From positions 91,661,868-91,725,867 of the forward strand of contig OY986436.1 in NCBI GenBank assembly GCA_963920525.1: 64,000 bases of DNA, written 5' to 3'. This stretch comes from Dichetophora obliterata (taxonomy: Eukaryota; Arthropoda; Insecta; Diptera; Sciomyzidae). Shown here piece after piece: positions 10,758 through 21,289 of this stretch (position 1 is its first letter; every line of letters begins with the position of its first letter). The position numbers were made by a program, and so were the translations under genes. The notes beneath the pieces were generated by a model, which did not search any database, was not told the DNA's origin, and worked only from the letters and a program-made list of their open reading frames with translations.

Positions 10758-13040
10758 TAATTACAGAATACATAAATAATAATAGTCTTAATAGTTCAAT
10801 AAATTTTTTCTATACTGAGCTCTTTGCCATGTTCTCTCAGTCTGTACCATATAGTCTCAAATTTGCGAAAAATTTTGCGTACCCTTGGTACACAAAGGAT
10901 TTAAAGACTCTTCGCAACAATAGGAATAGGCCATGGAAGAAATATATTTGTAGTTTTGACTCAAATGACCTAGAAACATACAAACGTTTGTTTCTGGATT
11001 TTGAGAATCGCTCAGCTGCATTATATAATGAGTATTTGGATAATATGAAGCTGAGTATTTTGTCTGATCCAAAAAAATGTTGGGATTTATTAATGCTAAG
11101 AAGAAGACTGATGGGTTTCCTTCTTCTTTCAAATTTCAAGATGGATTTACTGACAATTTCACCATTATTTGTGGCCTATTTGCCAATCTTTTTAAAGAAT
11201 CTGATTTAGCGTATTTTAATTATATGAACAATGCACCCAAAGTTTCTTTGGAGCATATATCTTTTACCTCGGAGGATATTTTTAAGTACATTGTATCAAT
11301 CGATGAAGATTTTAGCGCTGGACCAGATGGGATTCCTGCCACAGTATATCAACAATGCAGCTCCATTTTGTGTCAACCACTCTCGTTACTTTTTAATAGG
11401 TCAATTAATGAAAGTAATTTTCCTCTTTTCTGGAAAAAATCTTATATCAGTCCTATTTACAAAAAAGGTTGCAGGAATGAAGTCACTAATTATAGGCCTA
11501 TCGCTAAGCTGTCTTCAATTCCTAAACTTTTTGAGCGAATAGTGTATGATCGAGTGAAAATTCACTGTGGGCAAGTCATGACAACTCGTCAGCATGGTTT
11601 TGTTACTGGCAGATCCACTGTGTCTAATCTTCTCGATTTCACTACATTCTGCTTAAAATCTATTGATTTTGGTAGCCAGGTCGATTGTATTTACACTGAC
11701 TTTAGCAAAGCTTTTGATAAATTACCACATAATCTAATTTTTTTTAGACTTAAATTAATGAGATTTCCACAATATTTTGTAAACTGGATAAAATCGTATT
11801 TGATGAAGAGATCTTATCAAATACGGTTCCGAGGCGTGTTGTCTTCTGAATTTGTTGCAGAATCGGGTGTTCCTCAAGGAAGCCACCTGGGCCCACTTCT
11901 GTTTATTTTGGCAATGAATGATGTTACCCACATCATCAAACACTCTCATTTGCTTATTTTTGCAGATGATATGAAAATATACAGAACAATTGATTCTAAC
12001 GACAATTCAGACCGGCTCCAGTCAGACTTGAAATCCTTTGAGGTTTGGTGTTCTAAAAATAAGATGTTTTTAAATCCAGATAAATGTCAAACTATGACCT
12101 TTTCGCGTAAAAGGAACAATTTTATTTTTAATTACAAAATTAAAGATACTGCTTTAAGTCGTGTAACTACCGTCAAAGACCTTGGTATATGCATGGATTC
12201 TAAGTTATCGTTTAACATGCATATTGATAGAATTTGAAAAAAAAGCGTCTTCTATGCTTGGTTTTATAAAACGGTGGGCCAAAGAGTTTAATAGCTTAAT
12301 AACAACTACAACTCTGTATTATTCAATCGTGCGTTCTCACCTGGAGTACGCAAGTTAAGTATGGTCCCCACATTACAATGTGCATGTTGATCGTATGGAA
12401 AGAATTCAAAAACGTTTTGTTCGGTTTGCTCTGAGAGGCTTAAGTGGAACTGACACATTTAATCTTCCTCCATATGAGGATCATTTAAAATTATTAAAGA
12501 TGCAATCTTTAAGTGAGAGAAGGAAATCTGCTGATATCGTATACTTACACCAACTTATAACTGGTGTATTCGATTCTCCAGAACTTCTTTCTCTTATAAA
12601 TTTTAACACTAACCGTAGAAGCAGTAGAAGCTCTAACAACTTGATTTATTTACCATTAAGTAGAACAAATTCTATGTTAACTGCTCCATTAAATCGCATG
12701 GGTACCTTTGTTAACAACTGTAGCGTGTTTGATGTTAACTTGTCGAAAGGTCAACTCAAAAGTAGATTGAAAACTAATGTATGATTAGATCTATGTAAAC
12801 GCATGGTTAGTTGTGATGTCTTGTGTTGTCCCTGAGCCCAACCCATATTATGGTGGGTAAATTTTTTCCCTTTTGGTTTTTTTTGGACCACTTTTATCGA
12901 TATCTTTGAGTTATTTCAATGATATTTGAGTTGGTTCTTAAAATGATCTATTGCGGAGAAAGTGTGAAAAAGCTGTAGTAGCTGAACTCTATTGTTATTG
13001 CATGTTATATCTATATCTATATATCTATATATTATTATAT
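10758..13040 (+). mobile_element. Second degenerate Jockey/CR1-group non-LTR element
   Basis: A 5'-truncated element begins directly after the tail of the previous one. It carries the ORF2 linker and polymerase, a 3' UTR from about 12785, and ends near an imperfect TATATC/TATA tract at 13005-13040. The coding part has at least two frameshifts and one in-frame stop. Its polymerase is clearly different from the upstream element, so it is a separate family. Confidence 0.8.
10770..12784 (+). pseudogene. Broken ORF2 (reverse transcriptase) of the second non-LTR element
   Basis: The linker frame (10829 to about 11080) shows YPWYTKDLKTLRNNRN. A frameshift near 11080 leads into the main frame, open to 12237. 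It holds FSAGPDGIPATVY, FWKKSYISPIYKKG, TNYRPIAKLSSIPKLFE, IYTDFSKAFDKLPH, SGVPQGSHLGPLLF and the catalytic IFADDMKIY. A second frameshift near 12232 and a TAA near 12355 precede the C-terminal stretch with MERIQKRFVRFALRGL. The endonuclease is missing. The catalytic DD pair is present, but the reading frame is broken in three places. Confidence 0.85.
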
Positions 13041-13196
13041 AAAATTTAGGTGCAATTTTAATGTTACCACTTTACTCCAAAAGTACATTGCCAATTTTTA
13101 AAAAAAATTTTTAAAATATATTTGTGCTACAGTTTTATTTAGGAGTATTTTTCTTTCGAAAGTTTTATAATAAATATATTTAATTAAAGTGTTTTT

Positions 13197-13750
13197 TTTT
13201 TTAAGAAATCATCCCAGCTGCCACGTATTGCTTATTCGTTGTCTTTTGACGCGTTTGTATTGCGAGAGTTTCAATAAACTCCTTGTTGCACTCTATTCGT
13301 CTCTTTCTCTTCGTGCTCAGATAGCAAAGGGCAACAAAAAAAAAAACTGCTGAGCAGCGAGCAAGGTGAAGTGTGAGATACAAATTTGCGCTTTAAAACA
13401 CAACAAAACAAAAGAAAAGAAAGGAGATTGAAAAAACGTCCATGGCGTGGTAGTTTAAATGAACAACAAGTGTTTTTCCTACTTTTTCAATTTTTTCGCT
13501 TTTTTGTAATGAATATAATGAATAGCATAAGACGTTCCTGCGTCATACGTTCGATTACATTAAGGGACGCTTGAAAACGTCGGCAAGTACTAAAAATTCT
13601 CTCAGAAGAGAATTTCCCCACTTTTAAAAATCTCTGCACCCGCTTTTAAAAATCCGTCGGCAATGATATTGTTATGCAGAACTGTAAGCGGGGTGTGACA
13701 ACTTATCGTTTGAGTTGTTAAGATCCTAATTTTCTTTTCATTGTTCAAAC
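13197..13750. repeat. Foldback family A, copy 2, left part
   Basis: Sequence here recurs inverted at about 34930-35400: the block around CTGCCACGTATTGCTTATTCG, the ATGAATAGCATAAGACG block and the ATGCAGAACTGTAAGCGGGG block. It stops at ATTGTTCAAAC (13750), exactly where other copies continue CAACAGTTTGACTT, and that continuation appears at 24837. Near 13318-13455 a stretch with CAACAAAACAAAAGAAAAG is the inverted partner of 24955-25060. The repeat is therefore one unit opened by an 11-kb insertion. Confidence 0.75.
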
Positions 13751-13989
13751 CAGAGATAAAGAGATGGGGAAACTATGTTAGAGAGGAACAACATTATATC
13801 TAATTTTTGTCCAAATTTAGTCAATACTATCACAAAATGTATAACAATGGTAGAAAAATCTCGAGGAAAGTCACCACTGCGACGATATCAGAGATAAAGA
13901 GATAGGGAACTTAAGGCCCCTATTATGTATGACAACTCAACTTAAGTTGACTAGATTCAACTAATTTTTTTCGTATAACTTATTACATA

Positions 13990-15582
13990 CACTGAGGAGC
14001 ATAAGTGTATCACAAACCAACAACTATCATTTTAACAACCTATAATTTCTATAAGTTCTACTCAAATGCAATCAAATTTTTTTTATTATATTTGTACAAG
14101 TGTCTTCTTTCTTTCAAACAGGTTTTATTAAGATCTGATCACAACAACAAATAAACGAAGGCATAATGCAAAATAAATCAAAATGATACAGTTTTGCACT
14201 CACTACTCAATTGTTTTTATTACCGTTATATTTTTGTTATTGAACACAATGCAATGCAATTTTTTAATTATTACGATAATTTAAGTGATAATAAATGGTT
14301 CAGTAGTCATGAACAACCAAAATAAAGAGGAAATATTAATTTGTTTGCGCAATGGCGAAAGCATTAGGCAAGTGGCGAAGAAATTCCATTTGGACAAAAC
14401 TTTTGTCCAAAGATTAAAAAAAAAAAGCGGTGTAAGTGTTCCCACAAACAAAGGTGGTCGTCCGAAAAAAATTTGCGATCGAGATGTACGCCATCTAGCA
14501 AATTTGGTTACCAGCACCGATGCCGTTACTCCTGCTGCAGCTTTAAATATACTGCAAATTGACGCCAGTAAGTGGACAGCTCGTCGAGCTTTGAAAAAAA
14601 TAGGTGTTAAGGCAGCAGAAAAGAAAAAGAAACCTATGCTGACCAAACGACATGTGCGGTTACGGAAGGATTTTGTTGCAGCACACGAGCACTGGACTGT
14701 CGCTGATTGGGATTCGGTATGTTATTAAACATATGTGTGTATTACTGTTTATACTAACAAATATTAAATAATTTAAAGGTTATTTGGTCTGATGAGACTA
14801 AAATTAATCGATTTCAATCCGATGGGCGTGCATGGTATTGGACTAAGGACCCTGATACAATCCAACCAAATCAGGTACGCCAAACCGTCAAACACGGTGG
14901 TGGCTGTATCATGGTTTGGGGTTGTATATCCAAAGATGGAGTGGGACCCTTGGTGCGCATCGATGGAATTATTAGAATCTTCCTGATGTAGTGGAAAAAA
15001 TGGGTCTTGCTGCTGAAAAAGTAATTTTTCAGCAAGACAATGACCCCAAACACACCGCACATCTAGTGAAAGACTGGCTCAAAAAGCAAAAATTTGGTGT
15101 GATGACGTGGCCTCCTCTCCGGATATGAATCCGATCGAGAATTTGTGGAGTCACGTCAAATCGCAGCTTGCAAAATATGCCAGTCCTCCAAAAGGCGTGA
15201 ACGAGTTGTGGGAGCGGACGAAGGAAGTGTGGGAGGCGATTCCTCCAGAATTTGTGCAGAGGTACACGCAAAGTCTACCTAATCGCATCCAGGAGCTTAA
15301 GAAGGCAAAGGGTTACTGGACCAGTTACTAAGTATATATTATTGTTTTAAAAATATAAAAATAAATAGTGAGTGCAAAACTGTATCATTATGATTTAGTT
15401 TGCATTATGCCTTCGTGTATTTGTTGTTGTAATCAGATCTTAATAAAAACCTGTTTGAAATACAGAAGAGACTTGTACAAACATAATAAAAAAAATTTGA
15501 TTGCATTTGAGTAAAATTTATAGAAATTATAGGTTGTTAAAATGATAGTTGTTGGTTTGTGATACACTTATGCTCCTCAGTG
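13990..15582 (+). mobile_element. Minos-like Tc1 transposon (1593 bp)
   Basis: The inverted repeats are about 215 bp and start CACTGAGGAGCATAAGTGTA. A TA lies on each side (13988-13989 and 15583-15584). The very long repeats and a short intron in the transposase are features of the Minos branch of Tc1 elements. It sits inside a small long-TIR MITE. Both repeats are well preserved, but the transposase is broken, so it could only move with help. Confidence 0.9.
14309..15331 (+). pseudogene. Broken Minos/Tc1-like transposase with a 62-bp intron
   Basis: The protein would bind the repeats and cut and join DNA by DDE chemistry. Exon 1 runs from an ATG at 14309 to 14716 and contains a paired helix-turn-helix region (IRQVAKKFHLDKTFVQRLKK) and a GRPKK basic hook. 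The intron at 14717-14778 begins GTATGT, has a TACTAAC branch site and ends AAAG. Exon 2 from 14779 has the first aspartate (VIWSDETKINRF), the second in [11 protein letters not shown] and the glutamate in [11 protein letters not shown]. It is broken by a frameshift or small deletion near 14975-14990 and another near 15110. The three catalytic residues survive, but not in one frame. Confidence 0.88.
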
Positions 15583-16010
15583 TATATTCTAGTTGAACTA
15601 TGTAATTTGTAAATTTTTGAAAGATTAAGACAACTACATGTTTCAACTAAAATGTATGTAATACGTTTTATGAAAAAAAAATTAGTTGAATCGAGTCAAC
15701 TTAAGTTGAGTTATTGTACATAATACGGGCATAAATTTTGTGATGTAAAACATATGCTTTTTGCATTTTTATGTACTTTGGTGAAACTCATTTATTGTGT
15801 ACGTGAGTTCACCTCAGATCAGTGTTGCTGCGACAGTTCTAAAAAAAGTATCCATGAAAAAGTTACAAATGTATCCACTTCAGAAAAAAGTATCCACATA
15901 TTAAAGTAATGAAACCCAACTATTTAAGCTTTAATAACAATTCTATTTATTTAGTTTGAAGACTAACAAATAGCTTTGTTGAAATGTAATATTAAGAAAC
16001 AAAGCATGTA

Positions 16011-16576
16011 CATTAGGCCGGGTCGATTTGTGGGGATGTAAAAAATCGTCCACTGCTCAGTGAAAATCATATTCTAGGGATCAAAATAAAAAATTTGCCC
16101 GAGGAACTATTTCTCTTAAACGAATTCTAATGCCCCAACTTTTCCTTAGGTCAAATTTTGAAAAATCCCTCTTTGACCCATTTAGAGTGCCCCAATCGAG
16201 TCCAAATGTATGACCGACCCCTTCTAACTTTGGAGGGCCAATCCACCCATGCCAGTGGCACACCGCCTGGAGCCCCCCTGGGGGTTCCCCATACAAACAA
16301 ATGTTCCCCATTCAAACAAATGTTTATATTGGGAACCCCAGGGGGGTTACAGGGGGTGTGCCACTGGCACAGAAGGGGTCGGCCATACATTTGGACTCGA
16401 TTGGGGCACTCTGAATGGATCAAAGACGGATTTTTTAAAATTTGACCCTACAGAAAAGTTGGGGCATTAGTATTCGTTTTAGAGGTATAGTTCCTCGGGC
16501 AAAGTTTCTTATTTTGATCCATAGAATACGATTTTCACTGAGCAATGGGCGATTTTTAAATCGACCCGCCCTAATG
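16011..16576. mobile_element. Near-perfect palindromic MITE (566 bp)
   Basis: Almost the whole element is one inverted repeat. The left starts CATTAGGCCGGGTCGATTT and the reversed right starts CATTAGGGCGGGTCGATTT, with matching arms reaching the centre near 16300. The GC-rich middle contains CCCCCTGGGGGTTCCCC and a short direct duplication of ACAAACAAATG. It is flanked by TA (16009-16010 and 16577-16578), within a TGTACA hexamer on each side. The start resembles the element at 1635. No coding function is expected. Confidence 0.75.
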
Positions 16577-16578
16577 TA

Positions 16579-17893
16579 CAAGGTGGCGCAAAAGTAATCC
16601 TCCTATCAGAAAATGCTATAAATTTTGCGATTGGTCCTTAATGTCAGTTCTGTTTTGACATTTGTGTAGTAAACACATGCGAAATACACGTTAATAAACA
16701 ATGTTACGCTACACTGCTCCAGAACGCGGAATATTGGTGACTATTTATTTGATCAATAATCGGTCGGTGACTTTGGCACAACGTGAATTTCGTCGCAGAT
16801 TTCCTGGCCGTCCAACGCCTACTGGTGAAACACTGCGACGTTTAGCCGCTCGCCTCGAAGAGACTGGCACAACACGAGATGCTGCCAGGCGTGGCAGACC
16901 CCGGAGTAGCCGTTCTGCAGAGAATATTGCTGCTGTAGCCGAGGATGTCATGGTAGCGCCGTCGACATCGACCAGACGACGTGCCACGCAAATGGGTATC
17001 GGTCGACGGTCTTTACAGCGAATTTTGGTACACGATTTGAAGATGTTTCCGTACAAAGTCCAGACGGTGCATCAGCTGTTAGCTGCTGACCGCCAATCGC
17101 GTCTAACATACGTTCAAGCCATCCTTAATCACCACCAAGAGGAAGATGATTTTTCATCAAAAATAATCATGAGTGATGAGGCCCATTTCCATCTTAGCGG
17201 GTACGTAAATAAGCAAAATTTACGCTTCTGGGGCACTGAAAATCTGCGTGTAACCCACGAAGAGCCATTACACACGCTAAAAGTCACTGTATGGTGTGCT
17301 GTTTTCGCTGGAGGAGTCATCGGACCTTTTTTCTTCGAAGACGTCGCGGGCCAAACGGTTACTGTGAATGGTGAGCGCTACAGAGCAATGAACAACTAGT
17401 TCTTTTTGCCGCAACTTGATGAATTGGGATTGGAAAACATGTGGTTCCAACAGGACGGTGCAACGGCACACACTGCACAACCGATATGCTGAAGGATGCA
17501 TTTCCCGGGCGCCTAATCTCCCGTTTTGGCGATTTGCACTGGCCAGCAAGATCGCCTGATTTGACCGCTCCAGACTTCTTTTTGTGGGGATTTTTGAAGT
17601 CGCGGGTTTATGTCAACAAGCCTCAGACTCTTGCAGCTCTTAAAGACAATATACGTCAAAAATGTGAGGACCTATCGCCGGAAGCTTTGGCCGAAGTGAT
17701 GAAAAATGCCATAAAAAGGGCTCAAATGACAATCAACTGTGGCGGCGTCATTTACATGACATCATATTCTCGACTTGATGTAAAAAAAATTAAAAGACTA
17801 AATAAAAATAATCCACAAGAAGAATCAGAGTTTTTAATTTTTTTTTTAAAATTACAGCCAAAAAACATCGCAAGGTTACTTTTGCGCCACCTT
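16579..17893 (+). mobile_element. Mariner-superfamily element with long D-D spacing (1315 bp)
   Basis: Ends are CAAGGTGGCGCAAAAGTAA, inverted, with TA on both sides (16577-16578 and 17894-17895). The left TA is also the right flank of the palindromic MITE, so it landed exactly at that junction. Size and TA duplication fit Tc1/mariner. It carries one disabled transposase. Confidence 0.9.
16701..17893 (+). pseudogene. Disabled rosa-like mariner transposase
   Basis: The ATG at 16701 opens a frame with an N-terminal helix-turn-helix part, then GRPRSSRS, and the first catalytic aspartate in IIMSDEAHFHLSG. An in-frame TAG at 17397 is followed by FFLPQLDELGLENMWFQQDG, which holds the second aspartate, then a frameshift near 17470. 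The frame 17441-17911 continues with FGDLHWPARSPDL and APDFFLWGFLK, the third aspartate region. The second-to-third spacing is about 40 residues rather than the 34 of ordinary mariners, pointing to the rosa (DD41D) group. The exact number is uncertain because of the frameshift. The frame reads on past the right end of the element. Confidence 0.8.
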
Positions 17894-17968
17894 GTACATG
17901 TGTACATGTAAAAAATAATAAATAATAATATTAAGACCTCGTGCTTGAATATTTTAAATATTTTTAGG

Positions 17969-18132
17969 ATTATGTTGATTTTATATGATTTAAATACAAA
18001 TTCCAAATCTTTGATAGCTTAAATCATATTTGATTTGAAATACAAATTCTACTTGTTTGATAGTTTAAAATCGTTTATTGAGCTTAAGGTCAAAGTTAGA
18101 ACAATTAATTGTGCTAACGAATCTTTCCAAAG

Positions 18133-18165
<33 letters not shown>

Positions 18166-18546
18166 AGTTTTTCAATATGGAAAGAAAAAAATCACTAGCT
18201 GATTTTATTGCAATTTGGGCCGTGCTACAGGCTTCACCACTGTGGTGCAGTGCGCTAGTGCGAACTTACACGGGTATCACAAAGATTTCTGATGAAACCT
18301 TGAGCACGGCCGAAATTGCAATAAAATCAGCTGGTGATTTTTTCCTTTTCGTATTGAAAAAACTTTGTTTTTGTTTTTGTTTTTTTGGAAAGATTCGTTA
18401 GTACAATTTATTGTTCTAACTTTGACCTTAAGCTCAATAAACGATTTTAAACTATCAAACAACAAGAATTTGTATTTAAAATCAAGTATGATTTAAACTA
18501 TCAAAAATTAAGAATTTGTATTTAAATCATATAAAATCAACATAAT
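17969..18546. repeat. Long hairpin (foldback) element, ~290-bp arms
   Basis: The left arm (17969 to about 18240) and right arm (about 18300-18546) are inverse copies, sharing TATTGAGCTTAAGGTC-type sequence, GATTTTATTGCAATTT and CGAATCTTTCCAAAGAAAC. A loop of about 55 bases lies between. One arm has a CAA-repeat tract where the other has GTTTTT repeats. Outside the arms, AATATTTTTAGGATT occurs directly at about 17957 and 18579. No protein is encoded. A read-through transcript would fold into a long hairpin. Confidence 0.8.
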
Positions 18547-18599
18547 AAATAACAAGATCATATAGAAAAAACTTTAATATTTTTAGGATTTATTTTTTT

Positions 18600-19256
18600 A
18601 AGTTAAAATAATGAACAACGATATTTAAACTTTAAAGGTACATTGCAACACTCATAAAAAATTTTTTGATTATGTTCAAACTGGTGCTCAATTAGAGCCT
18701 TTCGAAGAAAGAGCTTCGGCGCTGTTGTTGATATTTACTCATCTGTTAATCTTAAAAATTAAAACCAAGAATATAATTAAGTACTATGAGTTCAGCTATG
18801 GCCGGGACTAGAAAAAAAAAACACTGAAAATTGGCAGAATGACGCGCTTTTGAAATTTAAGTTCTAAAAACAGGGTTTTTTACTGGTTATTCAGTGTAAA
18901 TATAAGCTCTTTTGAAATTTTGATAGCGAAAGCAGTTGATGTGAATAACATATTAAAATTTTAGATGATTCGGCTAAATAGTTTTTGTTTTCTCTACAAC
19001 ACATTGCCGAAAAAAGTAGTTTTGAGATAAATTAGTGTAAAAAAGTGAGCATGGTATTTGTGCAGTGTGCTCGATACCAGCTAAAAAGCCTGTAGAAGCG
19101 GAGATAACGTCAGTATTCTTACAAAAATTTAACAGTATATTCTCAAAAAACTATACTTTTTAAATATAAAAAATAGATTAAGAAGAAAAAGAAGACAAAA
19201 AACACAATGCTGCTAATTTGCGATTACGATTAGTAACTATTAGATTATATCTTATA
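18600..19256. other. AT-rich stretch with no recognised feature
   Basis: I see no inverted repeats, long frames or known motifs. It is probably internal sequence of the nested hAT-like element or an older insertion. Confidence 0.5.
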
Positions 19257-20551
19257 GGGGGGTTGGAATTAATTTTAAAGGTTTTTTTTCGGTTTTTGAG
19301 CATTTATTTAGAAACAACGGTACAATGTATATTATTCAAAGCATTGTCCATCGTTAGCTACAACATTTTCCCAACTTTCTGGCAGCATATGGACTCCGCG
19401 CCGGAAGAACGATTCGTCTTTTGAGGCAATCCACGAATCGACCCATTTTTTGGTATCCTCGTAAGAAGTGAAGCGCTGCTCAGCCAAGCCATGCGTCATC
19501 GATCTGAATAGGTGGTAGTCGGAAGGGGCTATGTCTGGGCTATAAGGCGGGTGGGGTAGCACATCCCAATTCAGCGCCTCCAACGTTTCCTTGACGGTTC
19601 TTGCAACATGTGGCCGTGCGTTGTCATGTTGAAAAACCACTTTGTCGTGTCTTTTGGCATATTCCGGCCGTTTAACCTTTAATGCTCGGCTCAATTGCAT
19701 CAATTGTTGTTGGTAGCGTTCCCCAGTGATGGTTTCGTTAGGTTTTAGCTGCTCATAGTACACGACACCCTTCTGATCCCACCAAATACACAGCATAAGC
19801 TTGGCGCCATGAATATTCGGCTTGGCCCTCGATGTTGATGCATGGCCGGGTGGTCCCCACGATTTTTTTCGCTTAGGATTATCGTAATGGATCCACTTTT
19901 CATCGCCAGTGACAATACGATGCAAAAAACTCTTCCTTTTATGCCGTTGAAGCAGTTGTTCGCACATGCAAAATCGCCGTTCAACGTCTCTCAGCTTCAA
20001 CTGGTACGGCACTTGCTTTTGAATCATTCCCATGGCCTTCAAGCGTTTGCCGACCGTTGATAAGTCGACTCCCAATGATTCTGACAATTCTTGAAGGGTT
20101 TGACACGGGTCTTCATCGAGCAAAGCCTCCAATTCCTCATCTTCAAACTTTTTCGGCTGGCCCAGACGCTCTTTGTCTTCCGTATCAAAATCACCACTTT
20201 TAAACCGACGGAACCAGTACTCACAAGTAGAAATCGATGGAGCATAGTCCCCGTAAGCCTCAGTAAGCGTGCGTTGTGCTTCAACCGCTTTTTTCTTCAA
20301 ATTTTCTACAAAACCGCTTTTTTCTACAAAAGTAAACCGTCCCGCAAATTGCGTTTTGTTGGAACGAAAGTCGACATGTTCACAGAGAAAAAAAATATAT
20401 GTTGTTTACACTTCAGTGGAATGACACATACTGAAAAATGAAGCTTAGACAATGTGCTTTGAAATGAATATAGTCACAGGTGTGCCCGATGCGATCTATT
20501 GATAGTTACGCCATCTCTTAGAAAACCTTTAAAACTAATTCCAACCCCCAA
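19257..20551 (-). mobile_element. Mauritiana-like mariner, copy 1
   Basis: The ends are GGGGGGTTGGAATTA on the left and, inverted, TTGGGGGTTGGAATTA on the right, with TA outside (about 19255-19256 and 20552-20553). The first bases of the left end differ from copies 2 and 3, so the outer position is uncertain by a base. It lies inside the inner hAT-like element. Confidence 0.9.
19332..20370 (-). pseudogene. Mariner transposase, copy 1, N-terminally damaged
   Basis: The protein closely follows the mauritiana-type mariner pattern: WFRRFKSGDFDTEDKE in the DNA-binding part, VTGDEKWIHYDNPKRKKSW with the first aspartate, FQHDNARPHVA with the second and PPYSPDIAPSDYHLF with the third (DD34D). The frame that is open (20300 to 19332) does not begin with ATG. 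The normal first residues lie upstream but are displaced by a changed stretch at about 20290-20335. Three residues are also missing before VPYQLK compared with copy 3. The catalytic core is intact, the N-terminus is not. Confidence 0.9.
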
Positions 20552-20559
20552 TAAAATCA

Positions 20560-20780
20560 AAAAATAATTACGACAAATTGGAACTACGAAAAAATCGAAA
20601 AGAATCAAAAGTTATCAAGAAAAAATTATCCGACTAATTTTAGAAATTATTTTTGATTCTGTTTGAGGTCGACTCGTATCGTTTCAACGGTGAGGTTGTG
20701 AAGTTAAAGCTTAAAGCTTATTTTTCTTGATTACTTTTAATTCTTTTTGGTTATTTTCGTAATTTAAAGTAATCGTAATT
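20560..20780. repeat. Imperfect hairpin
   Basis: Sequence around 20567-20625 (CGAAAAGAATCAAAAG, ATCAAGAAAAA) is repeated in inverted form around 20712-20770 (TTTTTCTTGATTACTTTTAA). It is a local palindrome with about 50-bp arms and no coding content, perhaps the centre of an old foldback element. Confidence 0.45.
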
Positions 20781-20974
20781 ATATTTGATTGTTATTATTA
20801 TATCACGATTACAAAAAGAAAAGAATTGTACTTAATCAATTATTTCACATTTTTAAAAAAGAATGGAATTGGTAATGAATACCGATTAGTTATAATTATT
20901 TTGCAGCTATGATACAAAGTAATACATAAATGCATACAAAAGTAATTTAATAGCTTATTCAGCTTAGAGAAATA

Positions 20975-21285
20975 CACTCAGAGAAAAAACAGAGGGATTA
21001 ACAGTGAAAACTGTTAAATCCCATCCAACAGATGAGTTTTTGAAATTAACAGTCTGGACTGTTGATAAAATAACTGTTTGACTCAATTCTCATTTGAATT
21101 ATCAATTGTTCTGCACTAGGATGGTTGATATCAATACATTTTCACATAAAAGAAAATAAAATTCAGTTAGGAATTGAGTAACATAGTTATTTTATTGACA
21201 GTCCAGACTGTTAATTTGAAAAAACTCATCTGTTGGATGGGATTAAACAGTTTTCACAGTTAATCCCTCTGTTTTTCTCTGAGTG
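20975..21285. mobile_element. Tc1/mariner-type MITE (311 bp)
   Basis: The inverted repeats start CACTCAGAGAAAAA and stay similar for about 100 bp through AGAGGGATTAAC and CATCCAACAGATGAG. TA is duplicated at 20973-20974 and 21286-21287. It is non-coding and would rely on a transposase from elsewhere. Confidence 0.85.
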
Positions 21286-21289
21286 TATA

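Larger units (their letters stand above)
8041..10760 (+). mobile_element. Degenerate Jockey/CR1-group non-LTR retrotransposon
   Basis: An apurinic-type endonuclease region (about 8110-8684) is followed by a reverse transcriptase (about 8804-10390), then a 3' UTR and a tail of TAAA/TTAAA repeats at 10715-10757. Order and tail are those of a non-LTR element on the plus strand. The 5' end with ORF1 is absent and frameshifts break the junction between endonuclease and polymerase. It lies between two other non-LTR remnants in the same orientation. Confidence 0.85.
13915..15731. mobile_element. Long-TIR MITE carrying the Minos-like insertion
   Basis: The left end GGCCCCTATTATGTATGAC pairs with the reversed right end TGCCCGTATTATGTACAAT. 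The inverted repeats continue for about 75 bp through CAACTCAACTTAAGTTGA-like sequence. The flanking triplet is TAA on both sides (13912-13914 and 15732-15734), suggesting a Harbinger-type 3-bp duplication, although a TTAA reading cannot be excluded. Without the Minos-like insertion the element is about 220 bp and non-coding. Confidence 0.65.

Noticed and set aside
13201..13574. Short frames near 13.2-13.6 kb
   Set aside because: The same DNA occurs inverted at about 35 kb without conserved frames, so it is repeat sequence rather than a gene.
16081..16470. Overlapping frames on both strands with Gly/Pro/Trp-rich products
   Set aside because: They arise from the GC-rich palindrome; both strands read alike because the element is self-complementary.
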